Below, piece by piece: positions 24,281 to 33,260 of a DNA stretch of 64,000 bases. Numbering within the stretch: the stretch's first letter is position 1; every line of letters begins with the position of its first letter. Both the position numbers and the translations under genes were made by a program. The DNA is taken from assembly GCF_000337095.1 (NCBI RefSeq), contig NZ_AOIV01000045.1:1-64000 (forward strand). The letters run 5' to 3'. The notes under the pieces are model-generated. The model saw only the letters and a program-made list of their open reading frames with translations. It had not been told where the DNA came from and did not search any database. Origin of the DNA: Halogeometricum pallidum JCM 14848 (lineage in GTDB: Archaea > Halobacteriota > Halobacteria > Halobacteriales > Haloferacaceae).

Positions 24281-25957
24281 ATGTTCGACCCCGACGAATT
24301 AGAGCGGATCAGGGAGGCCAAGGCCGAGTGGGAGGAGGAGACGCTCGCGCCGACGCTGGAACGCTTCGGGGAGCGCCAAGAGGAGTTCACGACCGACACC
24401 CAGGGTCAGGAGGTCAAACGGCTGTACACCCCTGACGACGTGGCCGACCACGACTACCGCGAGGACGCCGGCTTCCCGGGCGAGGAGCCGTACACCCGCG
24501 GCGTCTACCCGACGATGCACCGCGGCCGCCTCTGGACCATGCGGCAGTACGCCGGGATGGGCACCGCCGCGGAGACGAACGAGCGCTTCGAGTACCTCAT
24601 CGAGAACGGCTCCTCGGGGCTGTCGATGGCGTTCGACCTTCCGACGCAGAAGGGCTACGACTCCGACGCGGCGATGGCGGCGGGCGAAGTCGGCAAGGCC
24701 GGCGTCGCCATCGACACCCTGCGCGACATGGAAGTCGTCTTCGACGGCATCCCGCTGGACGAGGTGTCCACGTCGATGACCATCAACGCGCCCGCGGCGG
24801 TCCTTCTCGGGATGTACATCGCCATCGGCGACCAGCAGGGCGTGCCGCGCGAGGACCTGCGCGGGACCATCCAGAACGACATCCTCAAAGAGTACATCGC
24901 GCGCAACCTCTACATCTACCCACCGGAGGCGTCGATGCGCCTCATCACGGATATCTTCGAGTTCTGCGGGACGGAGACGCCGAACTTCAACACCATCTCC
25001 ATCTCGGGCTACCACATCCGCGAGGCGGGGTCGACCGCCGCACAGGAGATAGCGTTCACCCTCGGCGACGGCATCGAGTACGTGCAGGCCGCCCTCGACG
25101 CCGGCCTCGACGTGGACGAGTTCGCCCCGCAGCTCTCCTTTTTCTTCAACGCGCACAACAACGTCTTCGAGGAGGTGGCGAAGTTCCGCGCCGCCCGGCG
25201 CATGTGGGCGAAGATCATGGAGGAACGATTCGGCGCGGAGAACCCGAAGTCCAAGCAGTTGAAGTTCCACACGCAGACGGGCGGCTCCACCCTGACGGCC
25301 CAGCAGGTGGAGAACAACGTCGTCCGCGTGGGGTATCAGGCGCTCGCGGCGGTGCTCGGCGGGACTCAGAGCCTCCACACGAACGGGAAAGACGAGGCGC
25401 TGTCGCTCCCCACCGAGAAGTCCGTCCGGACGGCCCTGCGCACCCAGCAGATTCTCGCGCACGAGTCGGGCGCCGCGGACACCATCGACCCCCTCGCCGG
25501 CAGTTACTACGTCGAGTCGCTGACCGACGACTTGGAGGAGGAGGCGTTCGAGATTATAGAGGACGTCGACCGCCGGGGCGGCATGCTCGACGCCGTGAAG
25601 TCCCAGTGGGTCCAGCGGCAGATTCAGGACGTGGCGTACGAACGCCAGCAGGAGATAGAGGAGGGAGAGCGCGTCATCGTCGGCGTCAACGAGTACCAGG
25701 TCGACGAGGAACCCGACCCCGACGTCGAAGATATGGACGAAGAAAACGAGGGGCGACAGAAGGAGCGGCTGGCCGAGGTGAAAGAAGAACGCGACGAGGA
25801 GGCCGTCGAGGAGGCCCTCGCCGCCCTCCGGGACGCCGCCGCGGGCGACGCCAACCTCGTCCCGCCCATCGTCGACGCCGTGAAGACGTACGCGACGGTC
25901 GGCGAGATATCGAACGCGCTCCGCGAGGAGTTCGGCGAGTACCGCCCGTCGGCCTGA
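24281..25957 (+). CDS. methylmalonyl-CoA mutase, large (catalytic) subunit
   Basis: This 558-residue protein matches the catalytic TIM-barrel subunit of archaeal methylmalonyl-CoA mutase. It has [18 protein letters not shown] (about residues 86-103), [31 protein letters not shown] and [14 protein letters not shown]. The B12-binding domain is absent, so a separate small subunit must be encoded elsewhere, as usual in archaea. It isomerises (R)-methylmalonyl-CoA and succinyl-CoA with adenosylcobalamin. The epimerase gene lies 0.7 kb downstream on the same strand. A charged segment near residues 485-525 ([20 protein letters not shown]) is typical of halophilic homologues. Confidence 0.96.
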   Translation: MFDPDELERIREAKAEWEEETLAPTLERFGERQEEFTTDTQGQEVKRLYTPDDVADHDYREDAGFPGEEPYTRGVYPTMHRGRLWTMRQYAGMGTAAETNERFEYLIENGSSGLSMAFDLPTQKGYDSDAAMAAGEVGKAGVAIDTLRDMEVVFDGIPLDEVSTSMTINAPAAVLLGMYIAIGDQQGVPREDLRGTIQNDILKEYIARNLYIYPPEASMRLITDIFEFCGTETPNFNTISISGYHIREAGSTAAQEIAFTLGDGIEYVQAALDAGLDVDEFAPQLSFFFNAHNNVFEEVAKFRAARRMWAKIMEERFGAENPKSKQLKFHTQTGGSTLTAQQVENNVVRVGYQALAAVLGGTQSLHTNGKDEALSLPTEKSVRTALRTQQILAHESGAADTIDPLAGSYYVESLTDDLEEEAFEIIEDVDRRGGMLDAVKSQWVQRQIQDVAYERQQEIEEGERVIVGVNEYQVDEEPDPDVEDMDEENEGRQKERLAEVKEERDEEAVEEALAALRDAAAGDANLVPPIVDAVKTYATVGEISNALREEFGEYRPSA

Positions 25958-25980
25958 CTGTCCGGCCGCCGCCCCGACCG

Positions 25981-25995
25981 CGATACGTGTTATCG
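25981..25995 (+). repeat. short inverted repeat after the mutase gene
   Basis: The sequence cgata-cgtgt-tatcg is a perfect 5-base inverted repeat with a 5-base spacer, followed by an A-run (tcaaaaatg). It may mark the end of the mutase transcript or an operator for the small gene downstream; neither can be shown here. Confidence 0.3.
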
Positions 25996-26079
25996 TGCCT
26001 CAAAAATGTTGATTGTCCGACACTCTGTGGTAGCGGTACGATGCTCCTTCGCACCTGACCGGCCACCCTTCGGCCCGTT

Positions 26080-26113
26080 CGCCCGCCGGCCCTCGCGGAT
26101 TGGGAGGCGGGCG
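26080..26113 (+). repeat. GC-rich hairpin in the mutase-epimerase gap
   Basis: The segments cgcccgcc (26080-26087) and ggcgggcg (26106-26113) are perfectly complementary. G-U pairs and one further G-C pair could extend the stem to 11 pairs. It sits in 263 bases without a recognised gene. In DNA this rich in G and C such a hairpin may be chance. Confidence 0.3.
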
Positions 26114-26220
26114 GGCGGTCCGTCCGGTTCGCCGCCCGTCGCATTCGGACGCGGCCGCGCTGCCCACCGGCGCCGCCCGCGTCGTCGTCTCGTTCTCCGA
26201 CCGAACCCTCAGAGACATCC

Positions 26221-26535
26221 ATGTCACGAAAACCATCAGACGACTCGCACCGCAACCGCTCGTCCCCCTCGCTCGTCGCGCCGCGCGTCTACCGCCGGGC
26301 CCCCTGCGACGCCCCGCCGCTGACCGTTCAGGTCGGGTTCCTCGGCGTCGTCGTCGCCGGCGTCGTCGTCCTCTCGTACCCCGCCGCGGCGGCCGCGGCG
26401 GCGGTCACCGCCGCCGTCGTCGGACTGCTCGTCACGGCCGCGGGCCGCGCGGTGCGGCGCGCTGCCGTCCGCGAGACGACGGTTCGCGTCCCCCTCGCCG
26501 GCGTCGAACTGACCGTCGCCCGGTCGGGCGAGTAG
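26221..26535 (+). CDS. small two-helix membrane protein, unknown function
   Basis: This 104-residue frame has a polar, Arg/Ser-rich N terminus of about 33 residues, two hydrophobic segments (VQVGFLGVVVAGVVVLSYPA and AVTAAVVGLLVTAAG), and a short charged tail. No family is recognised. It lies between the mutase and epimerase genes on the same strand but without signs of coupling to either. Coding potential is moderate. The N-terminal helical hairpin pattern and in-frame ATG make it more likely real than not. Confidence 0.5.
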   Translation: MSRKPSDDSHRNRSSPSLVAPRVYRRAPCDAPPLTVQVGFLGVVVAGVVVLSYPAAAAAAAVTAAVVGLLVTAAGRAVRRAAVRETTVRVPLAGVELTVARSGE

Positions 26536-26595
26536 TCCGTTCGAGGCGACGAACCGACGCCCCCGCTTCGCTCCTGCCCCGCTTCCCAGCCTCCG

Positions 26596-26604
26596 GATTT
26601 ATTC
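26596..26604 (+). promoter_or_regulatory. TATA-like box of the methylmalonyl-CoA epimerase gene
   Basis: The sequence gatttattc lies about 29 bases before ATG 26629, supporting that start over the one 24 bases upstream. Confidence 0.55.
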
Positions 26605-26628
26605 GTGCGCCCGTCGACCACGCGCACG

Positions 26629-27012
26629 ATGGAGTTCGACCACATCGGCGTCGCCACGGCGGACGCCACCGGCCTCGCCGCCCTGTTCGCAGAACTGTTC
26701 GACGCGCCCGTCGCGCACGAGGAGGAGTTCGACGGGATGAGCGTCGTGTTCCTCGAACTGGGGTCCGGCTACTTCGAGTTGCTCGAACCGCACGAGGGCG
26801 GCGCGATATCGAGGTACTTAGACGAGAACGGTCCCGGCATCCACCACGTCGCCCTTCGGACGGACGACGTCACGGGTGCGCTGGAGACGGCGCGCGGCGC
26901 GGGCGTCGAGTGCATCGACGAGGACCCCCGGCCGGGCGCGTGGGGTCACGAGGTGGCCTTCTTACATCCGAAATCGACCGGCGGCGTGCTGGTGGAGTTC
27001 GTCGAGCACTGA
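26629..27012 (+). CDS. mce: methylmalonyl-CoA epimerase
   Basis: This 127-residue vicinal-oxygen-chelate protein has two beta-alpha-beta-beta-beta modules. The metal ligands are visible: His in FDHIGVA near residue 5, Glu in GYFELLEPHE, His in GIHHVALRTDD and Glu in VLVEFVEH at the end. It racemises (S)- to (R)-methylmalonyl-CoA for the mutase encoded just upstream, which completes the propionyl-CoA to succinyl-CoA route. Start ATG 26629 gives the family's typical beginning. It probably has its own leaderless promoter and is not in one transcript with the mutase. Confidence 0.95.
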   Translation: MEFDHIGVATADATGLAALFAELFDAPVAHEEEFDGMSVVFLELGSGYFELLEPHEGGAISRYLDENGPGIHHVALRTDDVTGALETARGAGVECIDEDPRPGAWGHEVAFLHPKSTGGVLVEFVEH

Positions 27013-27125
27013 CGGCGGGCGACTCCGCTCCCGAGAGGTTCGGCGCTGCACCGTGCACGCACCGTCCCCCGCCGTCCCGGGCGAATCGCGAAAGGTAGTT
27101 CACCGCGGCCCGCGAGGTGGAAACG

Positions 27126-28865
27126 ATGCGAGATTGGCTCTCTCACCGCGTTCGGGCGTCGCCCGACGAGACGGCGCTCGTCCGGGCCGCCACGGGCGAG
27201 TCGTGGACGTTCGCCGAGTTGGACGGGTTGGTCGAGGAGACGGCGGGGCGACTCGCCGCCCTCGGCGTCGAACCGGGGGACCACCTCGGGACCGTTCTCG
27301 GCCCGCGCGTGGAGTACGTCGCGCTGATTCACGCGGCGATGCGCCTCGGCGTGACGCTCGTGCCGATGGGGGACGCGCTCACCGTTCCGGAACTCCGGGA
27401 GCAGGTCGAGACGGCGGACGTGACCGCTCTCGTCTGCGACGCGGAGACGGAGGCCGTCGCCGCCGACGTCGCGGACGCCGCCGCCGCCCCCGTTGTCAGT
27501 GTCGACGACCCGACGACGGACGACGCCGTCCGCCTCTCGGCGGTGCCACCCGACCTGGTGACGCCGGCGTCGTGGTCGTTCGAAGACGTGCAACTCCTCC
27601 TCTTTACCTCGGGGACCACCGGCGACCCCAAGGCGGTGAAACTGACGACGGGGAACCTCCTCGCCAGCGCCGTCGCCTCGGTGTTCCGCCTCGGCTTCGA
27701 CCCCGAGGACCGCTGGCTGGTGACGCTGTCGCTGCACCACATGGGCGGTATCGCGCCCGTCCTGCGGATGCCGCTGTACGGGATGACGGTCGTCCTCCGC
27801 GAGGAGTTCGACGCCGGGGGCGCCGCCGACGACGTGGACCGCTTCGACGTGACCGCCGTCTCCCTCGTTCCGACGATGCTGCGCCGGATGCTGGACAGTC
27901 GCGGGACGCTGGATTCGTCGCTCCGGACGGTTCTGCTCGGCGGCGCGCCCGCCCCGCGCGAACTCGTCGCGCGGTGTCGGGACTACTCCGTCCCCGTCTA
28001 CCCCACCTACGGGATGACCGAGACGGCCTCGCAGATGGCGACGGCGACGCCCGAGGAGGCGTTCGAGCACGCCGGCACCGTCGGCCGACCCCTGTTCTGG
28101 ACGGACGTGACCGTCGTCGGCGAGGACGGCGAGCGACTGCCGCCGGGCGAGACGGGCGAGTTCGTCGTGGACGGCCCGACAGTCTCCCCTGGCTACTACG
28201 GGAACCCGGCGGCGACGGACGAGGCGTTCGGCGAACGCGGCCTGCGGACCGGCGACGTGGGATACGTCGACGACGGCGGCCGCCTGTACGTCCTCAACCG
28301 CGTGGACGACCGCATCATCACCGGGGGTGAGAACGTCGACCCCGGCGAGGTGGCGGACGTGCTCCGCTCGCATCCCGACGTGCGCGACGTCGCCGTCGTC
28401 GGCGTCCCGGACGACGAGTGGGGCGAACGCGTCTCCGCGCTGGTCGTCCCCGCGGGCGACGTACTCGACCGAACCGCCCTCGTCGCGTTCGCCCGGGAGC
28501 GACTGGCCGGGTTCAAGATTCCCCGCCTCGTCGCCGTCGCCGACGAACTCCCGCGGACCGTCTCGGGCACCGTGAAGCGCGACGCGGTGCGCGAACTGCT
28601 CGCGGACCGGGAGGTAGAGCGAAGCGACGAGGCGACGGAACGCGGCGCTCGCGGCGCCGAACCGGACGACGATGCCGAACCCGCGCCGTCCGAGAGCGAC
28701 GGGGAAGGGGCGGGTGAACGCGCGGACGAGAGGGTCACCGACGGGACGAACGCGGGCGCGGAGACCGAGGACGACGAGCAGGCGGACGACGCGGATACGG
28801 ACGCGGAGACGGTCGACTCGACCGAGGACGCCGACCGGCCGTCGGACTCGAACGCCGACCCCTGA
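27126..28865 (+). CDS. menE: acyl-adenylate ligase, o-succinylbenzoate-CoA ligase (MenE)-like, with acidic tail
   Basis: This 579-residue ANL-superfamily enzyme shows motif A3 LLFTSGTTGDPKAVKLT (about residues 158-174), A5 YPTYGMTETASQ, A7/A8 LRTGDVGYVDDGGRLYVLNR and the C-terminal Lys motif PRTVSGTVKRDAV. Haloarchaeal sequences of this type are usually annotated MenE, the CoA-ligase step of menaquinone synthesis. No other men gene is adjacent, so specificity is uncertain. Unusually, the catalytic Lys region is followed by about 80 residues of Glu/Asp/Ala-rich low-complexity sequence. ATG 27126 was chosen over a GTG three codons earlier. Confidence 0.85.
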   Translation: MRDWLSHRVRASPDETALVRAATGESWTFAELDGLVEETAGRLAALGVEPGDHLGTVLGPRVEYVALIHAAMRLGVTLVPMGDALTVPELREQVETADVTALVCDAETEAVAADVADAAAAPVVSVDDPTTDDAVRLSAVPPDLVTPASWSFEDVQLLLFTSGTTGDPKAVKLTTGNLLASAVASVFRLGFDPEDRWLVTLSLHHMGGIAPVLRMPLYGMTVVLREEFDAGGAADDVDRFDVTAVSLVPTMLRRMLDSRGTLDSSLRTVLLGGAPAPRELVARCRDYSVPVYPTYGMTETASQMATATPEEAFEHAGTVGRPLFWTDVTVVGEDGERLPPGETGEFVVDGPTVSPGYYGNPAATDEAFGERGLRTGDVGYVDDGGRLYVLNRVDDRIITGGENVDPGEVADVLRSHPDVRDVAVVGVPDDEWGERVSALVVPAGDVLDRTALVAFARERLAGFKIPRLVAVADELPRTVSGTVKRDAVRELLADREVERSDEATERGARGAEPDDDAEPAPSESDGEGAGERADERVTDGTNAGAETEDDEQADDADTDAETVDSTEDADRPSDSNADP

Positions 28866-28910
28866 CTATCGGCGGAACCAACTCGTCCGCGTAGGGCCAG
28901 CAGTTCACAA

Positions 28911-28919
28911 ACGATAATG
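28911..28919 (+). promoter_or_regulatory. TATA-like box of the acyl-CoA ligase gene
   Basis: The sequence acgataatg is centred about 30 bases before ATG 28945. Confidence 0.5.
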
Positions 28920-28944
28920 ATGGTCGGGTGCGTCCGTTCACAGT

Positions 28945-30606
28945 ATGCCTGGTGCAACGGCCCAGACGCTTCGACCGTTCTTGTGGCGCGCACGGCGGAT
29001 GTTTCCCGACCGAGAGGTGGTCTCTCGGACCCACGAGGGGATTCACCGCTACACGTACGCCGAGTACGCCGACCGAGTGGGACAGTTGGCGAACGCCCTC
29101 GACGGGGCGGGCGTCGAACGCGGCGACCGAGTGGGGACGTTCTGCTGGAACCACCACCGCCACTACGAGACGTACTTCGCCGCGCCGTCGATGGGCGGGC
29201 AACTGCACACCATCAACCCCCTGCTTCCGGACCACCACGTGCAGTACATCGTGGAGAACGCGGCGGACCGAATCATCCTCGTCGACCCGTCGCTGGTGGA
29301 GAAATTGGCCGGCGCGTACGACGAGGAGGCGTTCGCGTCCGTAGAGCAGTTCGTCGTGATGGGCAGTGAGGTACCCGACACCTCCCTGGAGAACGTCGTC
29401 GACTACGAGTCGTTCATCGGAGACGAGGACGCGACGTACGACTGGCCGGACCTGCCGGGGGACCAACCGGCGGGGATGTGCTACACCTCGGGGACGACGG
29501 GGAAACCGAAGGGCGTCGAGTACACCCAAGAGATGCTGTGGTCGCACACGATGGCGACGCTCCCCGAGGCGGGTCTGGACCTCCGCTCCTCGGACGTGGT
29601 GATGCCCGTCGTGCCGATGTTCCACGTCAACGCGTGGGGAATGCCCTTTTCGACCACCGCGGCCGGCGCGAAGCACGTCTACCCCGGGCCGTCCCCGTCG
29701 CCCGCCGACCTCGCTTCGCTCATCGAGGAGGAGGGCGTGACGCTCACCGCGGGCGTGCCGACGGTGTGGCTCGGACTGTTGGAGTACTTAGAGGAGAACG
29801 ACGCCGACCTCTCCTCCCTCGAGACCATCGTCATCGGCGGGTCCGCCGCGCCGAAGTCGGTCATCCGCCGGTTCGACGAGGAGTACGACGTGGACGTCCT
29901 CCACGCGTGGGGGATGACCGAGATGTCGCCCATCGGCACCGTCGCGCGTCTCAAACCCGGCATGGAGTCGCTGCCGGCGGAGGAACGGTACGACAAGCAG
30001 GCCAAGCAGGGCCTCCTGATTCCGGGCTTGGAGATGCGCGTCGTCGGCGACGGCGGGGAGGAACTCCCGTGGGACGGCGAGGCGTTCGGCGAACTCCACG
30101 TCCGCGGGCCGTGGGTGACGACGGAGTACTTCGAGCGTCCCGAGGCCACCGAGGAGGACTTCGAGGACGGGTGGCTGAAGACGGGCGACGTGGTGACCGT
30201 CGACGAGGAGGGGTACGTGAAGATAGTCGACCGGGCGAAGGACGTCATCAAATCGGGCGGAGAGTGGATCTCCTCGGTGGAACTGGAGAACGCCCTCATG
30301 GCCCACGACGGCGTGGCCGAGGCGACGGTGGTCGGCGTCCCCCACCAACGGTGGCAGGAACGCCCCGTCGCGTTCGTCGTCCCCGCGGCGTCGGCCGACG
30401 AGGAGTCGCTGAAGACCGAACTGGTCGAGATGGTGAAATCGGAGTTCCCGAAGTGGTGGGCGCCCGACGAGGTGGTTTTCATCGAGGAGGTGCCGAAGAC
30501 GGCCACCGGGAAGTTCGACAAGAAGGTGCTCAGAAACCAGTACGACGACGAATCGCTGGTCGAGGGGAAGGCGCCGGAGGACGCCGCGCCCGACGCCAAC
30601 GACTGA
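28945..30606 (+). CDS. long- or medium-chain fatty acid-CoA ligase
   Basis: This 553-residue ANL ligase contains A3 CYTSGTTGKPKGVEYT (about residues 179-194), A5 HAWGMTEMSP, A8 WLKTGDVVTVDEEGYVKIVD and the catalytic Lys motif PKTATGKFDKKVLR. The sequence resembles the AlkK/medium- to long-chain acyl-CoA synthetases common in haloarchaea. It activates fatty acids to acyl-CoA with ATP. The acyl-CoA dehydrogenase gene follows 79 bases downstream on the same strand, supporting a role in beta-oxidation. The substrate chain length is not decidable from sequence. Confidence 0.92.
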   Translation: MPGATAQTLRPFLWRARRMFPDREVVSRTHEGIHRYTYAEYADRVGQLANALDGAGVERGDRVGTFCWNHHRHYETYFAAPSMGGQLHTINPLLPDHHVQYIVENAADRIILVDPSLVEKLAGAYDEEAFASVEQFVVMGSEVPDTSLENVVDYESFIGDEDATYDWPDLPGDQPAGMCYTSGTTGKPKGVEYTQEMLWSHTMATLPEAGLDLRSSDVVMPVVPMFHVNAWGMPFSTTAAGAKHVYPGPSPSPADLASLIEEEGVTLTAGVPTVWLGLLEYLEENDADLSSLETIVIGGSAAPKSVIRRFDEEYDVDVLHAWGMTEMSPIGTVARLKPGMESLPAEERYDKQAKQGLLIPGLEMRVVGDGGEELPWDGEAFGELHVRGPWVTTEYFERPEATEEDFEDGWLKTGDVVTVDEEGYVKIVDRAKDVIKSGGEWISSVELENALMAHDGVAEATVVGVPHQRWQERPVAFVVPAASADEESLKTELVEMVKSEFPKWWAPDEVVFIEEVPKTATGKFDKKVLRNQYDDESLVEGKAPEDAAPDAND

Positions 30607-30614
30607 CGCTTCTC

Positions 30615-30633
30615 GAAACGATAAACTCGTTTC
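30615..30633 (+). repeat. inverted repeat between acyl-CoA ligase and dehydrogenase genes
   Basis: gaaacg (30615-30620) and cgtttc (30628-30633) form a perfect 6-base inverted repeat with the A/T-rich spacer ataaact. It lies just after the ligase stop and about 25 bases upstream of the dehydrogenase TATA box. It could be a transcript-end hairpin or an upstream operator. Confidence 0.4.
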
Positions 30634-30653
30634 AAGGTTTCCACAGTTCCGAG

Positions 30654-30663
30654 GATTATTTTA
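30654..30663 (+). promoter_or_regulatory. TATA-like box of the acyl-CoA dehydrogenase gene
   Basis: The strong A/T box gattatttta is centred about 28 bases before ATG 30686, predicting a leaderless transcript separate from the ligase. Confidence 0.6.
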
Positions 30664-30685
30664 CCTCACGATTCTTTCACCGGGT

Positions 30686-31834
30686 ATGGACCTTCTAGAG
30701 GAGAGCGTCGTCCCGGAGCACGCCCGAGACGTGAAGCAGACGGCGCGCGAGTTCGCAGACGAGCATATTCGCCCCAACGCGGAGGAGTATTTCGAGAGCG
30801 GGGAGTATCCGTGGGACATCTTGGAGGCCGGCATGGACGCCGGCCTCGTCGCGCAGGACATCGGCGAGGAGTACGGCGGGAAGGGCTACGACCTCCTGCA
30901 GGTCCTCGCCATCAACGAGGAACTGTACCGGGCGGACGCGGGCATCGCGCTGACGATGATGCTCGCCTCGTTCGGGTGTGAGATGGTCGAACACTACGGC
31001 ACCGAAGAGCAGAAGGACGAGTACCTGCGTCCCGTCGCCGCGAACGAGCAGATTTCGGGGCTCGCCGTGTCGGAACCGCAGACCGGGTCCGACATGGCCG
31101 GGATGACGACCCGCGCCGAGAAGACCGACGAGGGCTGGGCGCTCAACGGCGAGAAGTACTGGGTCGGCAACGCCGTCGAGGCCGACTGGCTGACCGTCTA
31201 CGCGAAGACGGACGACAGCGACGACCGCTACTCGAACTACACGATGTTCATCGTGGAGACGGACCGCGAGGGGTACGAGGCCGAGCACATCCCCGAGAAG
31301 ATGGGCATGCGCGCCTCCAAGCAGGGCCACATCGTCTTCGACGACTGCGTCGTCCCCGAGGAGAACGTCATCGGCACGGCCGGCGGCGGCTTCTACATGC
31401 TCGCGGACTTCTTCAACCACGGGCGCATCGTCGTCGGCGGCCACGGCATCGGCCTCGCCGCGCGCGCCATCGAGGAGACGTGGGAGTTCGTTCACGACCG
31501 CGAAGCGTTCGGCCGCAACATCTCCGATTTCCAGTCGACGCAGCACATCCTCGCGGACATGCGCATGGAGTTCGAGGCCGCTCGCTCGCTGAACTGGCGC
31601 GCCGCGAAGAAGGTGGCCGACGACGAGAACGCCGGCTTCTGGGCGGCGTCGGCGAAGACCAAGTCCACGGAGACGGCCGTGTTCTGCGCCGAACGCGGGA
31701 TGCAACTGCACGGCGGCCGCTCGGTGCTCAACGAGTACCCCATCTCGCGCGTCTACCGCGACGTGCGCATCCCGGTCATCTACGAGGGCGCAAACGAGAT
31801 TCAGCGCAACCTCATCTACCGGCAGTCGAAGTAA
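30686..31834 (+). CDS. acyl-CoA dehydrogenase
   Basis: This 382-residue flavoenzyme has the three-domain acyl-CoA dehydrogenase layout. The FAD/substrate segment is GLAVSEPQTGSDMAGM (about residues 126-141), followed by WVGNAVEADWLTVYAKT. The C-terminal MQLHGGRSVLNEYPISRVYR and VIYEGANEIQRNL segments carry the active-site Glu (YEGANE). It introduces the 2,3-double bond in acyl-CoA, passing electrons to ETF. Its place beside an acyl-CoA ligase supports fatty-acid oxidation. The chain-length preference is unknown. Confidence 0.95.
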   Translation: MDLLEESVVPEHARDVKQTAREFADEHIRPNAEEYFESGEYPWDILEAGMDAGLVAQDIGEEYGGKGYDLLQVLAINEELYRADAGIALTMMLASFGCEMVEHYGTEEQKDEYLRPVAANEQISGLAVSEPQTGSDMAGMTTRAEKTDEGWALNGEKYWVGNAVEADWLTVYAKTDDSDDRYSNYTMFIVETDREGYEAEHIPEKMGMRASKQGHIVFDDCVVPEENVIGTAGGGFYMLADFFNHGRIVVGGHGIGLAARAIEETWEFVHDREAFGRNISDFQSTQHILADMRMEFEAARSLNWRAAKKVADDENAGFWAASAKTKSTETAVFCAERGMQLHGGRSVLNEYPISRVYRDVRIPVIYEGANEIQRNLIYRQSK

Positions 31835-31889
31835 GCGGGACCCGCCCGTCCCGCGCGGTCGGGACCGCTCGAATAGATCATTTATCTGT

Positions 31890-33149
31890 CTATTGAGCGC
31901 GCCGGCGTTGCGACCCCGCCGCCGCGCCGTTCTCTCCCGGCGTCACCCGACGCTCTAACAACAGGACGCCGACGGCCAAGAACCCGCAGACGACCGCCAG
32001 CGTCGGCCACAGCAGGGATTGAAGCCCGGCGTCGAAGAACGCCCCGCCGACGACGGACCCGAGGCCGAAGCCGAGGCGCTTGGCCACTTCGAGGAGGGAC
32101 AACTGCGACCCGCGGTCCTCCGCGCGCCCGAGCGACGACGCCAGAGACGTGATGAGCGGCGCGTGCAGAATCTCCCCGAGCGTTCTGAGGACGAGGAACG
32201 CGCCGACGAGGGCGATTCCGAGCGTCGTCGACACCGACCCGACGAGGCCGACGGCGAGGACGCTCGCGGCCCACAGGAGTGCCGAGACGGCCAACCCGCG
32301 CGTCCGCCGCCACGGGGCGACGGCGGCGACGAGGGGGAGTTGGAAGAGGACGATGACCAGCGGATTGAGAACGTACAGCGTCCCCAACTCGGAACTCGTC
32401 AGTCCCAACACCGCCTCGGCGACGACGGGCACCGTCGTCTGCATCTGCGCGTACATGACGGCGAAGCCGACGTTGAGCAGACAGAGCGCCAGGAGTCGGC
32501 GCTCCGAGAGCGCGCGGCCCCAGTCGCCGACGGCGTCGCGGAGGGAGGCGTCGGCGTTCCCCTCGTGGAGACGCGGCAGGGCGTACCAGAGGACGGCCGC
32601 GACGGCGGCGCAGGTGAGGCCGTCGAGGACGAACACCGACAGTTTCGCCGCCTCGTAGAGGACGCCGCCGACGACGAACCCTGCGCCGAAGCCCGCGTTG
32701 TTGCCGACTTTCAGGAGGGCGAACGCCCTGTCCCGGTCGCCGCCCTCGGTCAGGTCCGCGACGGTAGCGTGACTCGCCGGCGTGTAGAGACCGAGGGTGA
32801 GGCCGGCCGCCGCGGCGACGGCGACGAACTGGGCGCCGGTGTCGACGAGGGCGTAGGCGGCGAGCGTGACGGAGGACAGCGCCATGCTCGCCACCATGAC
32901 GGGTTTCCGCCCGCGGCGGTCCGCGAGGTACCCCCCGACGACGGTGCCGGCGGCGGTGGCGACGTTGTTGGCGAGGAGGCCCACGCCGACGACGGCCAGG
33001 GAGATACCCACCGCGAGGTGGAAGTGAACGGTGGCGAACGGGTAGACGAGTCCGGACCCGAACAGGTTGACGAGTTGGCCGACGGCGACGGCGTAGACGG
33101 GCCGCGGGAACCCGCGGAGAGCGTCGAGCGAGAGCGACGGACGGGGCAC
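31890..33149 (-). CDS. major facilitator superfamily transporter
   Basis: This 419-residue membrane protein has 12 predicted helices in two halves. The MFS motif between helices 2 and 3 is GGYLADRRGRKPVMVASMA, and a second-half equivalent is weak. It resembles multidrug or sugar efflux carriers (MFS_1), but the substrate is unknown. The frame is open far upstream, antisense to the divergent hydrolase gene. The GTG at 33149 (protein begins VPRPSLSLDALRGF) leaves a sensible cytosolic N terminus and a TATA-like ctttcc box about 27 bases upstream on the minus strand. Confidence 0.88.
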   Translation of the reverse strand: MPRPSLSLDALRGFPRPVYAVAVGQLVNLFGSGLVYPFATVHFHLAVGISLAVVGVGLLANNVATAAGTVVGGYLADRRGRKPVMVASMALSSVTLAAYALVDTGAQFVAVAAAAGLTLGLYTPASHATVADLTEGGDRDRAFALLKVGNNAGFGAGFVVGGVLYEAAKLSVFVLDGLTCAAVAAVLWYALPRLHEGNADASLRDAVGDWGRALSERRLLALCLLNVGFAVMYAQMQTTVPVVAEAVLGLTSSELGTLYVLNPLVIVLFQLPLVAAVAPWRRTRGLAVSALLWAASVLAVGLVGSVSTTLGIALVGAFLVLRTLGEILHAPLITSLASSLGRAEDRGSQLSLLEVAKRLGFGLGSVVGGAFFDAGLQSLLWPTLAVVCGFLAVGVLLLERRVTPGENGAAAGSQRRRAQ

Positions 33150-33230
33150 GGGGAAGGGTTCGACGGGTCGGGTGGAAAGTCCCCCGGACGCGGTGAGCGA
33201 CGCGCCGCGAGGCCGGCCGTCCGAACGAAC

Positions 33231-33238
33231 AGTTATCG
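33231..33238 (+). promoter_or_regulatory. TATA-like box of the lactonase-type hydrolase gene
   Basis: agttatcg lies 23-30 bases before ATG 33261. Confidence 0.45.
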
Positions 33239-33260
33239 CCGGTCTCTCCGTAGTTCGACC

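Noticed and set aside
32019-33260. Plus-strand open frame preceding the lactonase-like gene.
   Set aside because: Antisense to the MFS carrier, with low-complexity Arg/Glu/Asp-rich translation; the promoter lies at 33231.
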